64,000 bases of DNA from Clostridiales bacterium (lineage in GTDB: Bacteria; Bacillota; Clostridia; Oscillospirales; Oscillospiraceae), in the NCBI GenBank assembly GCA_004555705.1, contig SFHI01000002.1, forward strand, positions 36,159 through 100,158. The letters run 5' to 3'. Both the position numbers and the translations under genes were made by a program. This document shows positions 23,837 through 33,203 of this stretch, piece by piece. Position 1 is the first letter of the stretch. Each line of letters begins with the position of its first letter. The notes beneath the pieces are model-generated. The model saw nothing but the letters and a program-made list of their open reading frames with translations. It had not been told where the DNA came from and did not search any database.

Positions 23837-25336
23837 TTATTCCTGAACCGCGGTGATGGGTTCGGGCTTCTTCCACTGGAAGGGGGAATTATTCTCCGCG
23901 GTGATGGTCACCCGGCCTTCCTCGAAGCGCAGGGTGTACACATCCTGCAGGCAGGTTTCCAGCCAGCGGCAGTGCATCCGGAACACATTCTCCTCCGGCC
24001 AGAAGCCGTCGCAGAGGTACAGCTGATTCACATCCTCCAGCGTGCCCAGCAGATTGGTAAACCGGGTTCCGTTGGTAGCCACCCGGATGGCCTCCCGCCT
24101 GCCGGAAGCGGTTTCAAAATGCCATACGCAGCCGTAGCAGTCGAAGTCCAGCCGGAATTGCGTAATGGCATCCGGCTTCTCCCCGGTCATGAAGTTTCCG
24201 ACGAAGGGGGTGAAGCAGCCGCCGGTCATCCGGTAGGTTTTCCCGGAGATTTGCCTGACCAACGGGCTGAAGGGCTGGCAGGGAGGATTGCCGATGTTCA
24301 GCCTGGCAAGCCTCGCCTGGAGGGCCAGGTGGGCCTCGGGATTTTCAGGAAGGGCCTCCGTGGAAACCACCTTGCGCACAAAGTCCCAGGTAATGTCCAG
24401 GGTGCTCTGGGCCCAGTGGGCGCCCACGGCGGTCTCCGTGATGCCGATGATCATATCCTGCTCCGGCAGCACGATGGTGAATTGTCCCATGGCTCCGTCG
24501 GCCCGGTAGGCACCCTTGGGAGTGCACATCCAGATTTGGAAGCCGTAGCCCAGGAAATTGTCCGATGCCTCCGGATTGTTGGCTGCTTCCGAGGCGGAGT
24601 CATTCTGGTTGGTGGTGGCGAGTTTTACATAGTCCTCCGCCAGGATCCGCTCCCCTTCCCACACGCCGCCGTCGGCGTACAGCTTCATCAGCCGGAAGTT
24701 GTCCTCGGTGGTGGCGAAGAGTCCGCCGCCGCCCACCTCCATGCCGTCGGCCATCCGCAGCCAGCGCAGGTTCTCCGGATCGATGCCGATCTTGTTGAAC
24801 AGCCTGGGGGTCAGGTAGTCGTGGAGCCCAAGGCCGGTTTTCTTCCGGACGATGGCCCCCAGCATGGTGGAGCCGGTGGAGTTGTACATATAGGTGGTTC
24901 CCGGCTTGTGGTTCACGGGGGTATGGAGGAACTCCCGAATCCAGTCGGGACCGTTCATGGGCATGGTATCCATGCCGCAGCCCATGCACAACACATCCCG
25001 GACGGTGAGCAGCTTCAGATTCTCGCTGGGGTTCTCCGGAGCTTCCTCGGGAAAAATGTCGATGAGCCGCTCATCTAAGCGCAGCAGCCCCTCGGTGTAG
25101 GCGATGCCCACAGCGGTGGCCGCGTAGGTCTTGGTGTGGCTCTGCAGACCGTGGCGGACATTGGGGCCGAAGGGGGCCCACCAGCCTTGGGCGCAAAGCT
25201 TGCCGTGGCGCATAATCATCAGGCCGTGCATCTCGGTCTGGCTGGCCTCCAAGGCATCCAGATAGCTCTGAATGTCCTCGCTGCGGATTCCCACAGCCTC
25301 CGGGGAGGCGGTTTCAAAGGGTTTTCTGTAATCCAT
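23837..25336 (-). CDS. Beta-lactamase-fold serine hydrolase
   Basis: A 499-residue protein of the class C beta-lactamase/esterase EstB group. The SxxK motif is SHTK (residues 66-69). A YNST motif stands at the place of the usual YxN. The N-terminal phrase VGIRSEDIQSYLDALE is typical of the family. A C-terminal ~130-residue beta-rich domain follows. There is no signal peptide. Members include esterases, peptidases and many uncharacterised enzymes. Within this operon an esterase role on modified oligosaccharides is the best guess. It starts 13 bases after the upstream permease stop. Confidence 0.85.
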   Translation of the reverse strand: MDYRKPFETASPEAVGIRSEDIQSYLDALEASQTEMHGLMIMRHGKLCAQGWWAPFGPNVRHGLQSHTKTYAATAVGIAYTEGLLRLDERLIDIFPEEAPENPSENLKLLTVRDVLCMGCGMDTMPMNGPDWIREFLHTPVNHKPGTTYMYNSTGSTMLGAIVRKKTGLGLHDYLTPRLFNKIGIDPENLRWLRMADGMEVGGGGLFATTEDNFRLMKLYADGGVWEGERILAEDYVKLATTNQNDSASEAANNPEASDNFLGYGFQIWMCTPKGAYRADGAMGQFTIVLPEQDMIIGITETAVGAHWAQSTLDITWDFVRKVVSTEALPENPEAHLALQARLARLNIGNPPCQPFSPLVRQISGKTYRMTGGCFTPFVGNFMTGEKPDAITQFRLDFDCYGCVWHFETASGRREAIRVATNGTRFTNLLGTLEDVNQLYLCDGFWPEENVFRMHCRWLETCLQDVYTLRFEEGRVTITAENNSPFQWKKPEPITAVQE

Positions 25337-25349
25337 AGCGACCTCCTCT

Positions 25350-26267
25350 TTAACCCTTGACGCCGCCGACCACCATGCCCTTGATCAGCTCGCCCTGGAT
25401 GGCGGGATACACCAGCAGGATGGGCAGAATGGCAATGATGGCGATGGCCATACGGGCACTCTCCGTGGGCAGCGACTGGGCCGCCAGCATGGCGGATTCC
25501 GTGGCCAGGTCCGAGGTTTTCAGGAACTGGATGCTGTCCATCAGCTTCTTCAGGTACACCTGGATGGTGTAGAGCTTGGGATTGGTGATGTAATACAGAC
25601 CGTTGGTCCAGTTGTTCCAGTAGCCCAAGGCCGCGAACAGGCCCACGGTGGTCATGACCGGCTTGGACAGGGGGACCATGATGCCGGTGTAAATCTGCAT
25701 ATCGTTGGCACCATCGATCCGGGCCGCTTCGATAATGGCGTAGGGGATGTTGGCATTGTAGTAGTTTCGAACCATCAGCACGTTCATGGCTCCCATCAAT
25801 CCGCCGGGCAGCAGATAGGCCCACAGGGTGTCCTTCACATGGAACAGCCGGGTCCAAACGATGTAGCTGGCCGTAAGGCCGCCGTTAAACAGCATGGTGA
25901 AGAACAGGATGAACGCAAAGATATTCCGGTACCGGAAATCCTTCCGGCTGAGGGGGTACGCAAACAGGGACGTGAGAATCAGGTTTGCCGCGGTGCCCAC
26001 CACGGTAACCAGGATGGTCAGTCCGTAAGCCCGGGCGATGGTGGCCCGCTTCTTCCACAGGTAGGAGTAGGCGGCGGTGGAGAACTCCTCCGGCCAGAAC
26101 TTATAGCCATGGGTCAGGGAACCCTCAGAGGAGAAGGATACGGACAGCATCAGCAGGAAGGGCACCACGCAGTAGATTGCAAGCAGGGACATCAGCACCA
26201 GCGCCATGTTGTGGAAGGCCCGCTCATCCTGGATTGCGGGAGCTTTCGTCTTTTTCGCCATGGTCAA
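25350..26267 (-). CDS. CUT1 ABC sugar permease, LplC-like
   Basis: A 305-residue inner-membrane permease with six predicted helices. The EAA loop, which contacts the ATPase, is visible as AIIEAARIDGANDMQIYTGI. The C-terminal half matches the LplC/YtcP group (PILLVYPAIQGELIKGMVVGGVKG). It pairs with the permease immediately upstream, 6 bases away, and with the binding protein at 31403-32935. Confidence 0.94.
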   Translation of the reverse strand: MTMAKKTKAPAIQDERAFHNMALVLMSLLAIYCVVPFLLMLSVSFSSEGSLTHGYKFWPEEFSTAAYSYLWKKRATIARAYGLTILVTVVGTAANLILTSLFAYPLSRKDFRYRNIFAFILFFTMLFNGGLTASYIVWTRLFHVKDTLWAYLLPGGLMGAMNVLMVRNYYNANIPYAIIEAARIDGANDMQIYTGIMVPLSKPVMTTVGLFAALGYWNNWTNGLYYITNPKLYTIQVYLKKLMDSIQFLKTSDLATESAMLAAQSLPTESARMAIAIIAILPILLVYPAIQGELIKGMVVGGVKG

Positions 26268-26273
26268 TCCTCC

Positions 26274-27248
26274 TTAGAACAGCGCGTTGTCCGGCTCGAC
26301 AACCGACACCAGCAGATTGGAAGCAAGCACCAGTACAAAGCCGATCACCGCCTGGAACACGCTGGCGGCGGAGGACATGCTGATGTTGTTCAGCTCCAGC
26401 AGGGCCCGGTAGACGTAAGTATCGATGGTCTGGGTGGTGCTGGAAAGCAGACCGTTGCCCAGGGGCACCTGGTAGAACAGACCAAAGTCCGAATTGAAGA
26501 TTCGGCCGATGGACATGAGCATCATCAGGATAATCATGGGCTTCAGCATGGGCAGGGTGATATTCCAGATCTGGCTCCACTTTCCCGCGCCGTCCAGGCG
26601 GGCGGACTCGTACAAGCCCTTGTCAATGCCGCCGATGCTGGCCATGTAGATGATGGAGCTCTGTCCTGCGTTCTGCCAGAAATGCACGATGGTCAGAATA
26701 ATCGGCCAGTATTTGGCGGTATGATACCAGGCCACAGGCTGATTCTTGAAAATCGTAGTGTTCAGGAAGCCGTAGGTCTCGCTGAGGAAGGCATACACAA
26801 TAAACGACAGGATAACCGCGGAGACCATGGAGGGGAAGCAGATAACGGGCTGAATCACCTTGGCTGCCTTCCGGGAGGAAATTTCCGCCATGCAGATGGC
26901 AATGAATACTGCAATCACCAGACCCAGGATAATCCACGCCAGGTTATAGAGCACCGTGTTGCGGATCATGACGAAGGCATCCTTGGTTTTGAACAGGTAC
27001 TCAAAGTTGCTCAGGCCCACCCACTCGCTCTTCAGCAGGCCCACGGAGAAGTTGACCTTTTTGAAGGCAATCAGGATGCCGAACATAGGCAGATAGTTGT
27101 TGGCGATCAGGTAAACGAGACCCGGAAGCATCATGAGATACAGCGGAAGGGTGCGCTTGCGCTCCTCGGCACGCTTGCGCTTCTTCTGCTGCTTCAGAAC
27201 ATCGTTGTACTCCGGCTCCGAAACCGCAGGGGCCACAGGTTTAGACAT
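26274..27248 (-). CDS. CUT1 ABC sugar permease, LplB-like
   Basis: A 324-residue permease of the LplB/YteP group with a basic cytoplasmic N-terminus (KQQKKRKRAEERKRT) and LPGLVYLIANNYLPMFGILIAF as first helix. The EAA loop is GLYESARLDGAGKWSQIWNI. The start is the ATG at 27248 (MSKPVAP) with AAGGAG eight bases upstream. A GTG nine bases earlier is possible but overlaps the ribosome site. It is the first permease gene after a 138-bp gap, so it may also have its own promoter. Confidence 0.94.
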   Translation of the reverse strand: MSKPVAPAVSEPEYNDVLKQQKKRKRAEERKRTLPLYLMMLPGLVYLIANNYLPMFGILIAFKKVNFSVGLLKSEWVGLSNFEYLFKTKDAFVMIRNTVLYNLAWIILGLVIAVFIAICMAEISSRKAAKVIQPVICFPSMVSAVILSFIVYAFLSETYGFLNTTIFKNQPVAWYHTAKYWPIILTIVHFWQNAGQSSIIYMASIGGIDKGLYESARLDGAGKWSQIWNITLPMLKPMIILMMLMSIGRIFNSDFGLFYQVPLGNGLLSSTTQTIDTYVYRALLELNNISMSSAASVFQAVIGFVLVLASNLLVSVVEPDNALF

Positions 27249-27386
27249 ACGCTTCACTCCTTATCCAGGGAGCTCCGAATAGGCGTCAGGCACGGAATTC
27301 AGAGACCCCAAAATATCTTTCTTTCCATAGAATAATCCCTTCGCGAACTTGGGGCATTAAAAAAAGTACACCAGGATTCCTATTTT

Positions 27387-28058
27387 CTAACCGTTTTGCG
27401 CTTCCGCCAGCAACTGGCGGAGCATAGCCACCGCTTCCTCCAGGTTCTCGGCATTGACGGCAGCGCCCACGATCACATCGCCGTGGTAGTACCCCGCCTC
27501 GTGGAGCGCCGAGCCGGAATGGAGCACAATTCCTCCCGTCACGGTTTTCCCCTCCACAGTGTAGGTGTACAGGTCCGCTCCCGCCAGGAGCTCCCGGTCG
27601 ATCAGCACGGAAAGGTCCGCGAAGGCGTCCTGCTGGGCATACCGCTCAAAAACAGCCTGGTCCGCGGCAAAGAGATCCAGGTCGCTGATGCCGAACAGCG
27701 CGCCCAGCACCTGCACTGTCTGGGCGTCATAGGCCTCGTTCAGGTTCTGGCCCAGGGTCAGGTTCGCGGTCACATCCACGGTCCTGCCCTCCATGGGAAT
27801 TCCCGCCCGCTCCGCCAGAGCGTCAAGCTGGGTGGAATCCGGTTCCTCCAGATTTCTGTCCGAATTGACAAAAACCGCGTACAGCGCCACTTCCTCCCTG
27901 CCCGCACCGGTGAGCAGGGTGATGGCAGTCAGGAAAATCACGCAGCAAAGCGCGATCAGGGGGATTTTGTAGTAATCCCAGACGAATAACCATTTTTCCC
28001 GGCCGGACAGCTTCTTCAGGGCTTCCCGGTCGGCTTTCCACCGCTTTTTCAGATTCAT
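27387..28058 (-). CDS. Unknown membrane-anchored protein coupled to the two-component system
   Basis: A 223-residue protein I do not recognise. It has a charged cytoplasmic N-terminus (MNLKKRWKADREALKKLSGR), one transmembrane helix at about residues 33-51 (IPLIALCCVIFLTAITLLTG), and then ~170 residues predicted outside the membrane. The outer part is acidic and mixed alpha/beta, with no cysteines. Its ATG overlaps the response-regulator stop (ATGA), so it is translated with the regulators. A signal-modulating or sensing accessory protein is possible, but this is inference from position only. Confidence 0.72.
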   Translation of the reverse strand: MNLKKRWKADREALKKLSGREKWLFVWDYYKIPLIALCCVIFLTAITLLTGAGREEVALYAVFVNSDRNLEEPDSTQLDALAERAGIPMEGRTVDVTANLTLGQNLNEAYDAQTVQVLGALFGISDLDLFAADQAVFERYAQQDAFADLSVLIDRELLAGADLYTYTVEGKTVTGGIVLHSGSALHEAGYYHGDVIVGAAVNAENLEEAVAMLRQLLAEAQNG

Positions 28059-29650
28059 GGGGTGTCACCGCTTTCGCTGCCGGTGCTGCGCCAGTCCACC
28101 GGGGTCATGCCGGTGTGCTTGCGAAACACCGTGGAGAAATAGGAGATGTTGTCGTACCCCACCAGCCCCGCCACCTCACTGACTGAGAGGTTTGTGGTCA
28201 GCAGCATCCGTTTGGCTTCCTCGATCCGAATCTGATTGATGTACTCCCGCATATTCATGCCCATTTTGTTCCGGAACTGCTTGGACAGGTAGTTGGGGGT
28301 GATGAAGGCCACCGCAGCCACATCATCCCGGGTGATGTTCTCCCGGAAATGGGCCCGGATATAGCTCTCCACACGGGCAATGACATCGTCTTCATCGGCC
28401 ATGTTCTGCAGCCGTTCATCGGTGACGGAAAAGAGCCGGATGGCGAACTGGCGCATATTCTCGGCGGAGCGGCTGGCCTTCAGATTCAGCTCCGAAATGG
28501 TCTTGTCCTCAAAAATCACGCTGGAGGGCAGGTTGTTGTCCCGCAGGCTGGACAGAAACAGGTGAATCAGCTCACAGCGCAGGCTGTCCATGGCCTCCCG
28601 GGTATAATTGGGTGACTCCGCCAGCCGGGCAATCTGTCCGGACACATAATCGCTGAAGCTGTTTGCGTCATGGCGCTTGAGATACCAGAGCACCTGGGAC
28701 TCGTCCAACAGCGCAGGAGCGTCCCCCCGGACGGCCTCCGCCTCCTCCGCCGTATAGATTTTTCCGGGCTGGAGGGTGAACTTCTTGGCAATGGCAAAGA
28801 GCCTGCACTCCTGCTCCGAGGCATCCGCCAGAGCAAAGGCGGGACTCAGGATGATCACCGGCCGCAGAGAAAGCTGCCCGGTAAAAAGCTCCATCAGCTT
28901 GCCACACCGGGAACGAAGCTCCTCCCCGCCGCAGGCCCGCTCCGGAACGAAGCAGCTGCACCAGACATACCGTTCATCCGAGTTGATTAAGGAGTAGGCA
29001 GACCCGATGTACCCCACCAGGGTTTCGTCGCACAGCCTGCCGATGGTGTACATCAGCAGCTCTTTGCTCCAGATTTCCTTCACCGCGTCGGTCACATCCG
29101 TCCTCGTCAGCACCAGGTGCCAGGTTTCCTCCGCCGTCAAATCCAATCCGTTCCGCTTGAGCACGGAGTTGATAGCATCCCGGCTGCTGCCGTGGAGCCC
29201 GTCGCTGATCTGCCGGAGCACGCTGTTGAGCACCGAATCATTCCGGGTCTGCTGCATGGCCAGCCGTTTGTCCCGCTTCTTCGCGGCGGCGGCCACCATG
29301 CTCTGCAGGGCGATTTTCAGCTCGTCAAAATCCACCGGCTTATTGATATAGTTGGAGGCGCCATACTGCAGCGCCGTTTTCGCGTAGGAAAACTCCTCGT
29401 AACAGGTCAGCAGGGTAAACTCCGTTTCAATTTTCTGCTCGTACACAAATTTCAGCACCTGCAGCCCGTCACAGATGGGCATTCCGATGTCGCACAGTAC
29501 CAACTCCGGCCGTTCCCGGGCAATGATCTCCTTGGCCACCGCTCCGTTGTAGGCCCTGAGAATCTGTGTGATCCCCAGCTCCTGGTAGTTGAGCTGGCTT
29601 TGGATCACGTCCACCGTCAGGATGTCGTCGTCACAGATAAGCAGCTTCAT
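28055..29650 (-). CDS. YesN-type response regulator with AraC output domain
   Basis: A 531-residue regulator. The receiver domain at the N-terminus (LLICDDDILTVDVIQSQL) has the phosphoacceptor aspartate in LVLCDIGMPICDGL. A long middle region follows. The C-terminus (from about residue 425) carries two helix-turn-helix units of the AraC type (DDVAAVAFITPNYLSKQF and SVSEVAGLVGYDNISYFS). It presumably activates the transport operon when phosphorylated by the neighbouring kinase. It overlaps the kinase gene by 4 bases. Confidence 0.95.
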   Translation of the reverse strand: MKLLICDDDILTVDVIQSQLNYQELGITQILRAYNGAVAKEIIARERPELVLCDIGMPICDGLQVLKFVYEQKIETEFTLLTCYEEFSYAKTALQYGASNYINKPVDFDELKIALQSMVAAAAKKRDKRLAMQQTRNDSVLNSVLRQISDGLHGSSRDAINSVLKRNGLDLTAEETWHLVLTRTDVTDAVKEIWSKELLMYTIGRLCDETLVGYIGSAYSLINSDERYVWCSCFVPERACGGEELRSRCGKLMELFTGQLSLRPVIILSPAFALADASEQECRLFAIAKKFTLQPGKIYTAEEAEAVRGDAPALLDESQVLWYLKRHDANSFSDYVSGQIARLAESPNYTREAMDSLRCELIHLFLSSLRDNNLPSSVIFEDKTISELNLKASRSAENMRQFAIRLFSVTDERLQNMADEDDVIARVESYIRAHFRENITRDDVAAVAFITPNYLSKQFRNKMGMNMREYINQIRIEEAKRMLLTTNLSVSEVAGLVGYDNISYFSTVFRKHTGMTPVDWRSTGSESGDTP

Positions 29651-31314
29651 GAATTCTCCTCCTGGTCGGGAATGCGTATCTCGATATGGGCGCCGCCGCC
29701 CTCCCGGTTGCTGATGCGCAGCAAATCATTTCTGTGGTAGATGAGCTTCAAGGTATAGCGGACATTGGTCAGGCCCAGATGCTCCTTGACAAACAGGGAG
29801 TCCGGATTGGTCTCAAAGAGCTTGTCCAGAGCCTCCTGAGTAAAGCCGCTGCCGGTATCCTCCTCCACCAGCCGGATTCCGGAGAAGTTCTCCTCCTCCA
29901 CCCGCTGACAGGTGATGGTAATCCCAAGAGGCTCGTACAGGGTCATGGCGTGCTTGAAGGAATTCTCCACCAGGGTAAAGAGCAGCAGGAAGGGGATGGG
30001 ACGGCTCTGAAGCTCCGGCGGGCAGTCCATGGTACAGTTGATGCTCCCCGGAAACCGGGTTTCCTGCATTTTCAGGTAGTTGCGGATATGGTCCAGCTCC
30101 CCCGCCACCGTGGTCCAGGGGGAGGACATATTCAGCATATACCTTACATACCGGGCAAAACTGGCGATATAGGCCCGGATTTCCTCCGGGCGGCTGGCAT
30201 AGGTCATGTTGCTGATGGTGGTGATGGCGTTCAGGAAGGAGTGGGGCTTGATCTGAGCCCGCAGCATGGACAGCTTGTTTTCCTCCTCCCGGATGGCCAT
30301 ATCATAGGCCTCGATCCGCAGCAGCAGAATCTGTTCGGCCATATCGTTGAAGCTCTGGTAGAGAATGGCGAATTCCTGGCTTCCGGCGGTTTTGGGGTCC
30401 AGGCGGTAATCCTTCTGCCCCGACGCCAGGGCCTGGTTGGCGAACACCAGCTCCCGGGTGGCCCGGGCCACGTCCCGGTTCAAGACGATCAGCAATACGA
30501 TCACCAGCACCACGCACAAAGCGCTGTCCAGAATCAGCAGCAGAGAGAGCAGGTTTCCTCCCCCGAACATGGTATCCGGGCTGACGGAAAGGGTGACCTC
30601 TCCCTGGAGAACCGGCACAGTTGCACAGACGGTTACGAGATTGCTGTCATGTTCCTCCCCTGCCCCATTATCGCTGAAGGTGAACTCCCCGTCCTGCGTC
30701 GAAAGCAGGCAGACCGGTTCCACGCCCAGCACGCTGTAGGAATCCTCGATGGCGTAGTATTTCGTGTTGCTGACGGCGCCCACGGTATACTTGCCCAGCT
30801 GGACGCTTTTAAAGAGGTAGTCGCTTCCCTTGACACTGACAATCCGCCAGGTCTTGCTTCCGAACTGCTCCCGCAGCTCCACGGCGTTGCCCCGGGTAAA
30901 TTCCTTCAGGCCAAGAATTTCCGGCCCGGAAAGGGAGCTTTTCGCAGAAAACAGGAAGAAATCATTGTGGCCATCATACACAAAAAACGCGTCGGTGTCC
31001 TCACTGACCAGCAGCTTTTCCTCCATCATATCGATGATTTTAGACTTTGTCCGGGCATTCATAATCGGGGTATCGTAACGCAGCTCCGTGTTGTTGTAGA
31101 GGGTAATCAGCAGCTCATAGATGTGCTCATAGATGGCGTTGACCCGGCTGGTCAGCTGATTTGACCACATTTTCAGAGAGGCGCTGTTTTCCTGCACGAT
31201 GGTGTCCCGGTACTGCCGGGAAAAATTGTAGCTGGTCCAAGCGAGAAATACCGCCACCGTAAACAAAATCGCGATCAGCAGCGTAATCACCTTTTTCCAC
31301 CAGGAACGAAACAC
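29647..31314 (-). CDS. YesM-type sensor histidine kinase
   Basis: A 555-residue membrane kinase. Two helices (about residues 10-30 and 245-270) flank an extracytoplasmic sensor domain, and a HAMP-like linker follows. The phosphoacceptor histidine is in AQIKPHSFLNAITTI, a His_kinase-type segment with SF in place of the usual FLYN order. The N-box is LVENSFKHAM and the glycine-rich ATP lid DTGSGFTQEAL. It probably senses a sugar or a loaded binding protein and phosphorylates the YesN-like regulator. Confidence 0.94.
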   Translation of the reverse strand: MFRSWWKKVITLLIAILFTVAVFLAWTSYNFSRQYRDTIVQENSASLKMWSNQLTSRVNAIYEHIYELLITLYNNTELRYDTPIMNARTKSKIIDMMEEKLLVSEDTDAFFVYDGHNDFFLFSAKSSLSGPEILGLKEFTRGNAVELREQFGSKTWRIVSVKGSDYLFKSVQLGKYTVGAVSNTKYYAIEDSYSVLGVEPVCLLSTQDGEFTFSDNGAGEEHDSNLVTVCATVPVLQGEVTLSVSPDTMFGGGNLLSLLLILDSALCVVLVIVLLIVLNRDVARATRELVFANQALASGQKDYRLDPKTAGSQEFAILYQSFNDMAEQILLLRIEAYDMAIREEENKLSMLRAQIKPHSFLNAITTISNMTYASRPEEIRAYIASFARYVRYMLNMSSPWTTVAGELDHIRNYLKMQETRFPGSINCTMDCPPELQSRPIPFLLLFTLVENSFKHAMTLYEPLGITITCQRVEEENFSGIRLVEEDTGSGFTQEALDKLFETNPDSLFVKEHLGLTNVRYTLKLIYHRNDLLRISNREGGGAHIEIRIPDQEENS

Positions 31315-31355
31315 AGATCACACACCTCCCCGCAAAAGTCTTTGAACAAGCCAGC

Positions 31356-31383
31356 AGTGGGCAGGCGAAAACGCCTGCCCACT
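31356..31383 (-). promoter_or_regulatory. Strong hairpin between binding-protein and kinase genes
   Basis: A perfect 12-bp stem AGTGGGCAGGCG/CGCCTGCCCACT with a 4-base loop sits 20 bases after the binding-protein stop. On the minus strand no T-run follows, so it is unlikely to be a full terminator. It is better explained as an mRNA-protecting or partial-termination hairpin that keeps the binding protein more abundant than the kinase. Confidence 0.75.
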
Positions 31384-31402
31384 TAGGGATGAAACAGGAT
31401 GC

Positions 31403-32935
31403 TTATTTGTTGGCAGCCAGCCAGGCATCGGCTTGTGCCTGATAGTCGGCAATGATGATGTTGATGCCCGCGGTCTCCAGGTCCGCCAGGAACTGGGGAT
31501 AGAAGTCATCGGGATTCACATCGCCGTAGCTCAGCACATTGTCGTACTGGTTCACCACGTTGGAAACCGCCGCGATCTCATTGAGCACGTTGGCGTTGCT
31601 GGGGGTGAAGCCGTACAGAGGGGGCGCCCAGGCTTCCTTCATCAGCTGCATGCCGTACTCGCTGTTGGAGCCGCTGTTGGAGTTGACGAAGGGCAGGCCC
31701 TGGAAGCCGTTGCCGATGATGCCGCAGCTGTACATGCAGTTGTAGGGGATGGTGTTGGCATCCAGGCCCTCGGGATAGTCAACGGCGGTGTGGTCAGCGT
31801 TCCACACATAGTCCTGGCCCTCGGCGCCATAGATCAGGGTATCCCATACGAACTCATCGGTGTAGAGCAGGTTGATGAACCGGGCAGCAGCGCTGGGGTT
31901 CTTGCTGGTGTAGGAGATGCCGATGCCCACGTTGTCGGTGTACAGGTCGGACTTGGCGATGGTAACGGCCTCGAAGTCCGCGCCGTAGTAGTTCATCTTG
32001 TCGAACATATCGCCGATACCGGCGCAGTCAGCGGAGTGGCCCATGATAACGCCCTTGGAGGAGCCGGACATGACCGCTTCGTCGTGGGACAGGGTATTGG
32101 CGGAGCCCTCGGGGTCGGCGTAGCCCTTCTGGCGGAACTCATAGGCCTTGTAGATGGCGGTCTTGTAGGCGTCAGAGGCGTAGTAGTTAATGAGCTCGGT
32201 GCTCTCACCCACGGTGGCGGCGTAGGTGCCCACCTGGGAGATGTCCATCTCATAGCTGTAGATCATGGGGAACTGGTTGCAGTAGACCAGGAAGTGCTCC
32301 TCGGGATAGGCTTCCTTCAGAGCGGCCAGGCACTCCTCCAGAGAGCCCATGTCGTGAACCTTTGTCATGTCATACTTGCCGTTCACCAGATCGTTGTTGT
32401 AGATGAACTTCCAGTCCAGCACGGTGCCGAAGTACCGGGGGATCATGTAAACGGAGCCGTTGATCTTGCCGTTGTTCATGATGTTGCCGATCAGGTCAGC
32501 GGTGGGCTTCAGCTCATTGTCCAGGTACTCGTCCAGGGGCAGCAGGTAGCCGTTGTCCACGAAGGTGGGCATATTGCCCAGCATCATGACCAGATCCGGG
32601 CCCTGGCCGCCGGCCAGCTCCATGGGGATGTTGGTCAGGAAGTCGGCGATGTTCACGATGGTCAGATCCACCACATACTCGGTTTCGCCCAGAGTATTGC
32701 GCAGATAATCATTCACCGCATTCTCCACCACCTTGGTGGCTTCCAGGTTGGGAACGGTCATCAGGGAAGCCATCTCCAGCTTCACATGGTATACTTCCTT
32801 CGGGGTTTCCGAAGCGGCGTTGGCCGTGGTGCCGTCCGTTTTCCCACTGTCCGCCGCGGGGGTGCTGCTTCCGCCGCAGGCTGCCAGGGAAAGAACCATG
32901 GCCAGAGCCAGGAAAAGCGCAATCAACTTTTTCAT
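31403..32935 (-). CDS. Extracellular solute-binding lipoprotein of the sugar ABC importer
   Basis: About 510 residues, starting MKKLIALFLALAMVLSLAAC, a lipoprotein signal with the lipid-modified cysteine at residue 20. The rest is a family-1 (LplA-like) periplasmic-binding fold rich in aromatic residues, typical of oligosaccharide binders. The start is taken at ATG 32935. A GTG at 32944 lies only 3 bases from GGAGG and gives an almost identical product. It is the promoter-proximal gene of the minus-strand locus. The ligand cannot be read from sequence. Confidence 0.93.
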   Translation of the reverse strand: MKKLIALFLALAMVLSLAACGGSSTPAADSGKTDGTTANAASETPKEVYHVKLEMASLMTVPNLEATKVVENAVNDYLRNTLGETEYVVDLTIVNIADFLTNIPMELAGGQGPDLVMMLGNMPTFVDNGYLLPLDEYLDNELKPTADLIGNIMNNGKINGSVYMIPRYFGTVLDWKFIYNNDLVNGKYDMTKVHDMGSLEECLAALKEAYPEEHFLVYCNQFPMIYSYEMDISQVGTYAATVGESTELINYYASDAYKTAIYKAYEFRQKGYADPEGSANTLSHDEAVMSGSSKGVIMGHSADCAGIGDMFDKMNYYGADFEAVTIAKSDLYTDNVGIGISYTSKNPSAAARFINLLYTDEFVWDTLIYGAEGQDYVWNADHTAVDYPEGLDANTIPYNCMYSCGIIGNGFQGLPFVNSNSGSNSEYGMQLMKEAWAPPLYGFTPSNANVLNEIAAVSNVVNQYDNVLSYGDVNPDDFYPQFLADLETAGINIIIADYQAQADAWLAANK

Positions 32936-33203
32936 CTTTTTCACAAGCCTCCATTTTAAAATGGGATTTCTCCCTTGCCCTTATTAAACCAAAATACGGG
33001 GAACAATTGCTTTCGAAAAAATCGCCTCTGCTATCAAAAATGCAAACAATTCCCCGCACAGTCTTGGGGCACTCTGAAAGAAATCGAAAACGGCGGCTTC
33101 TTTTTTGATATTCAATTCCTGCTTTTCCTTGTATTATATAATCACGTATTATGGGATGCAAGAGGTAATTCCTGTGGCATTCCAAATTCAGAGGAGGATT
33201 ATC

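Noticed and set aside
31433..32959. 508-codon plus-strand open frame
   Set aside because: Shadow of the solute-binding lipoprotein gene on the other strand.
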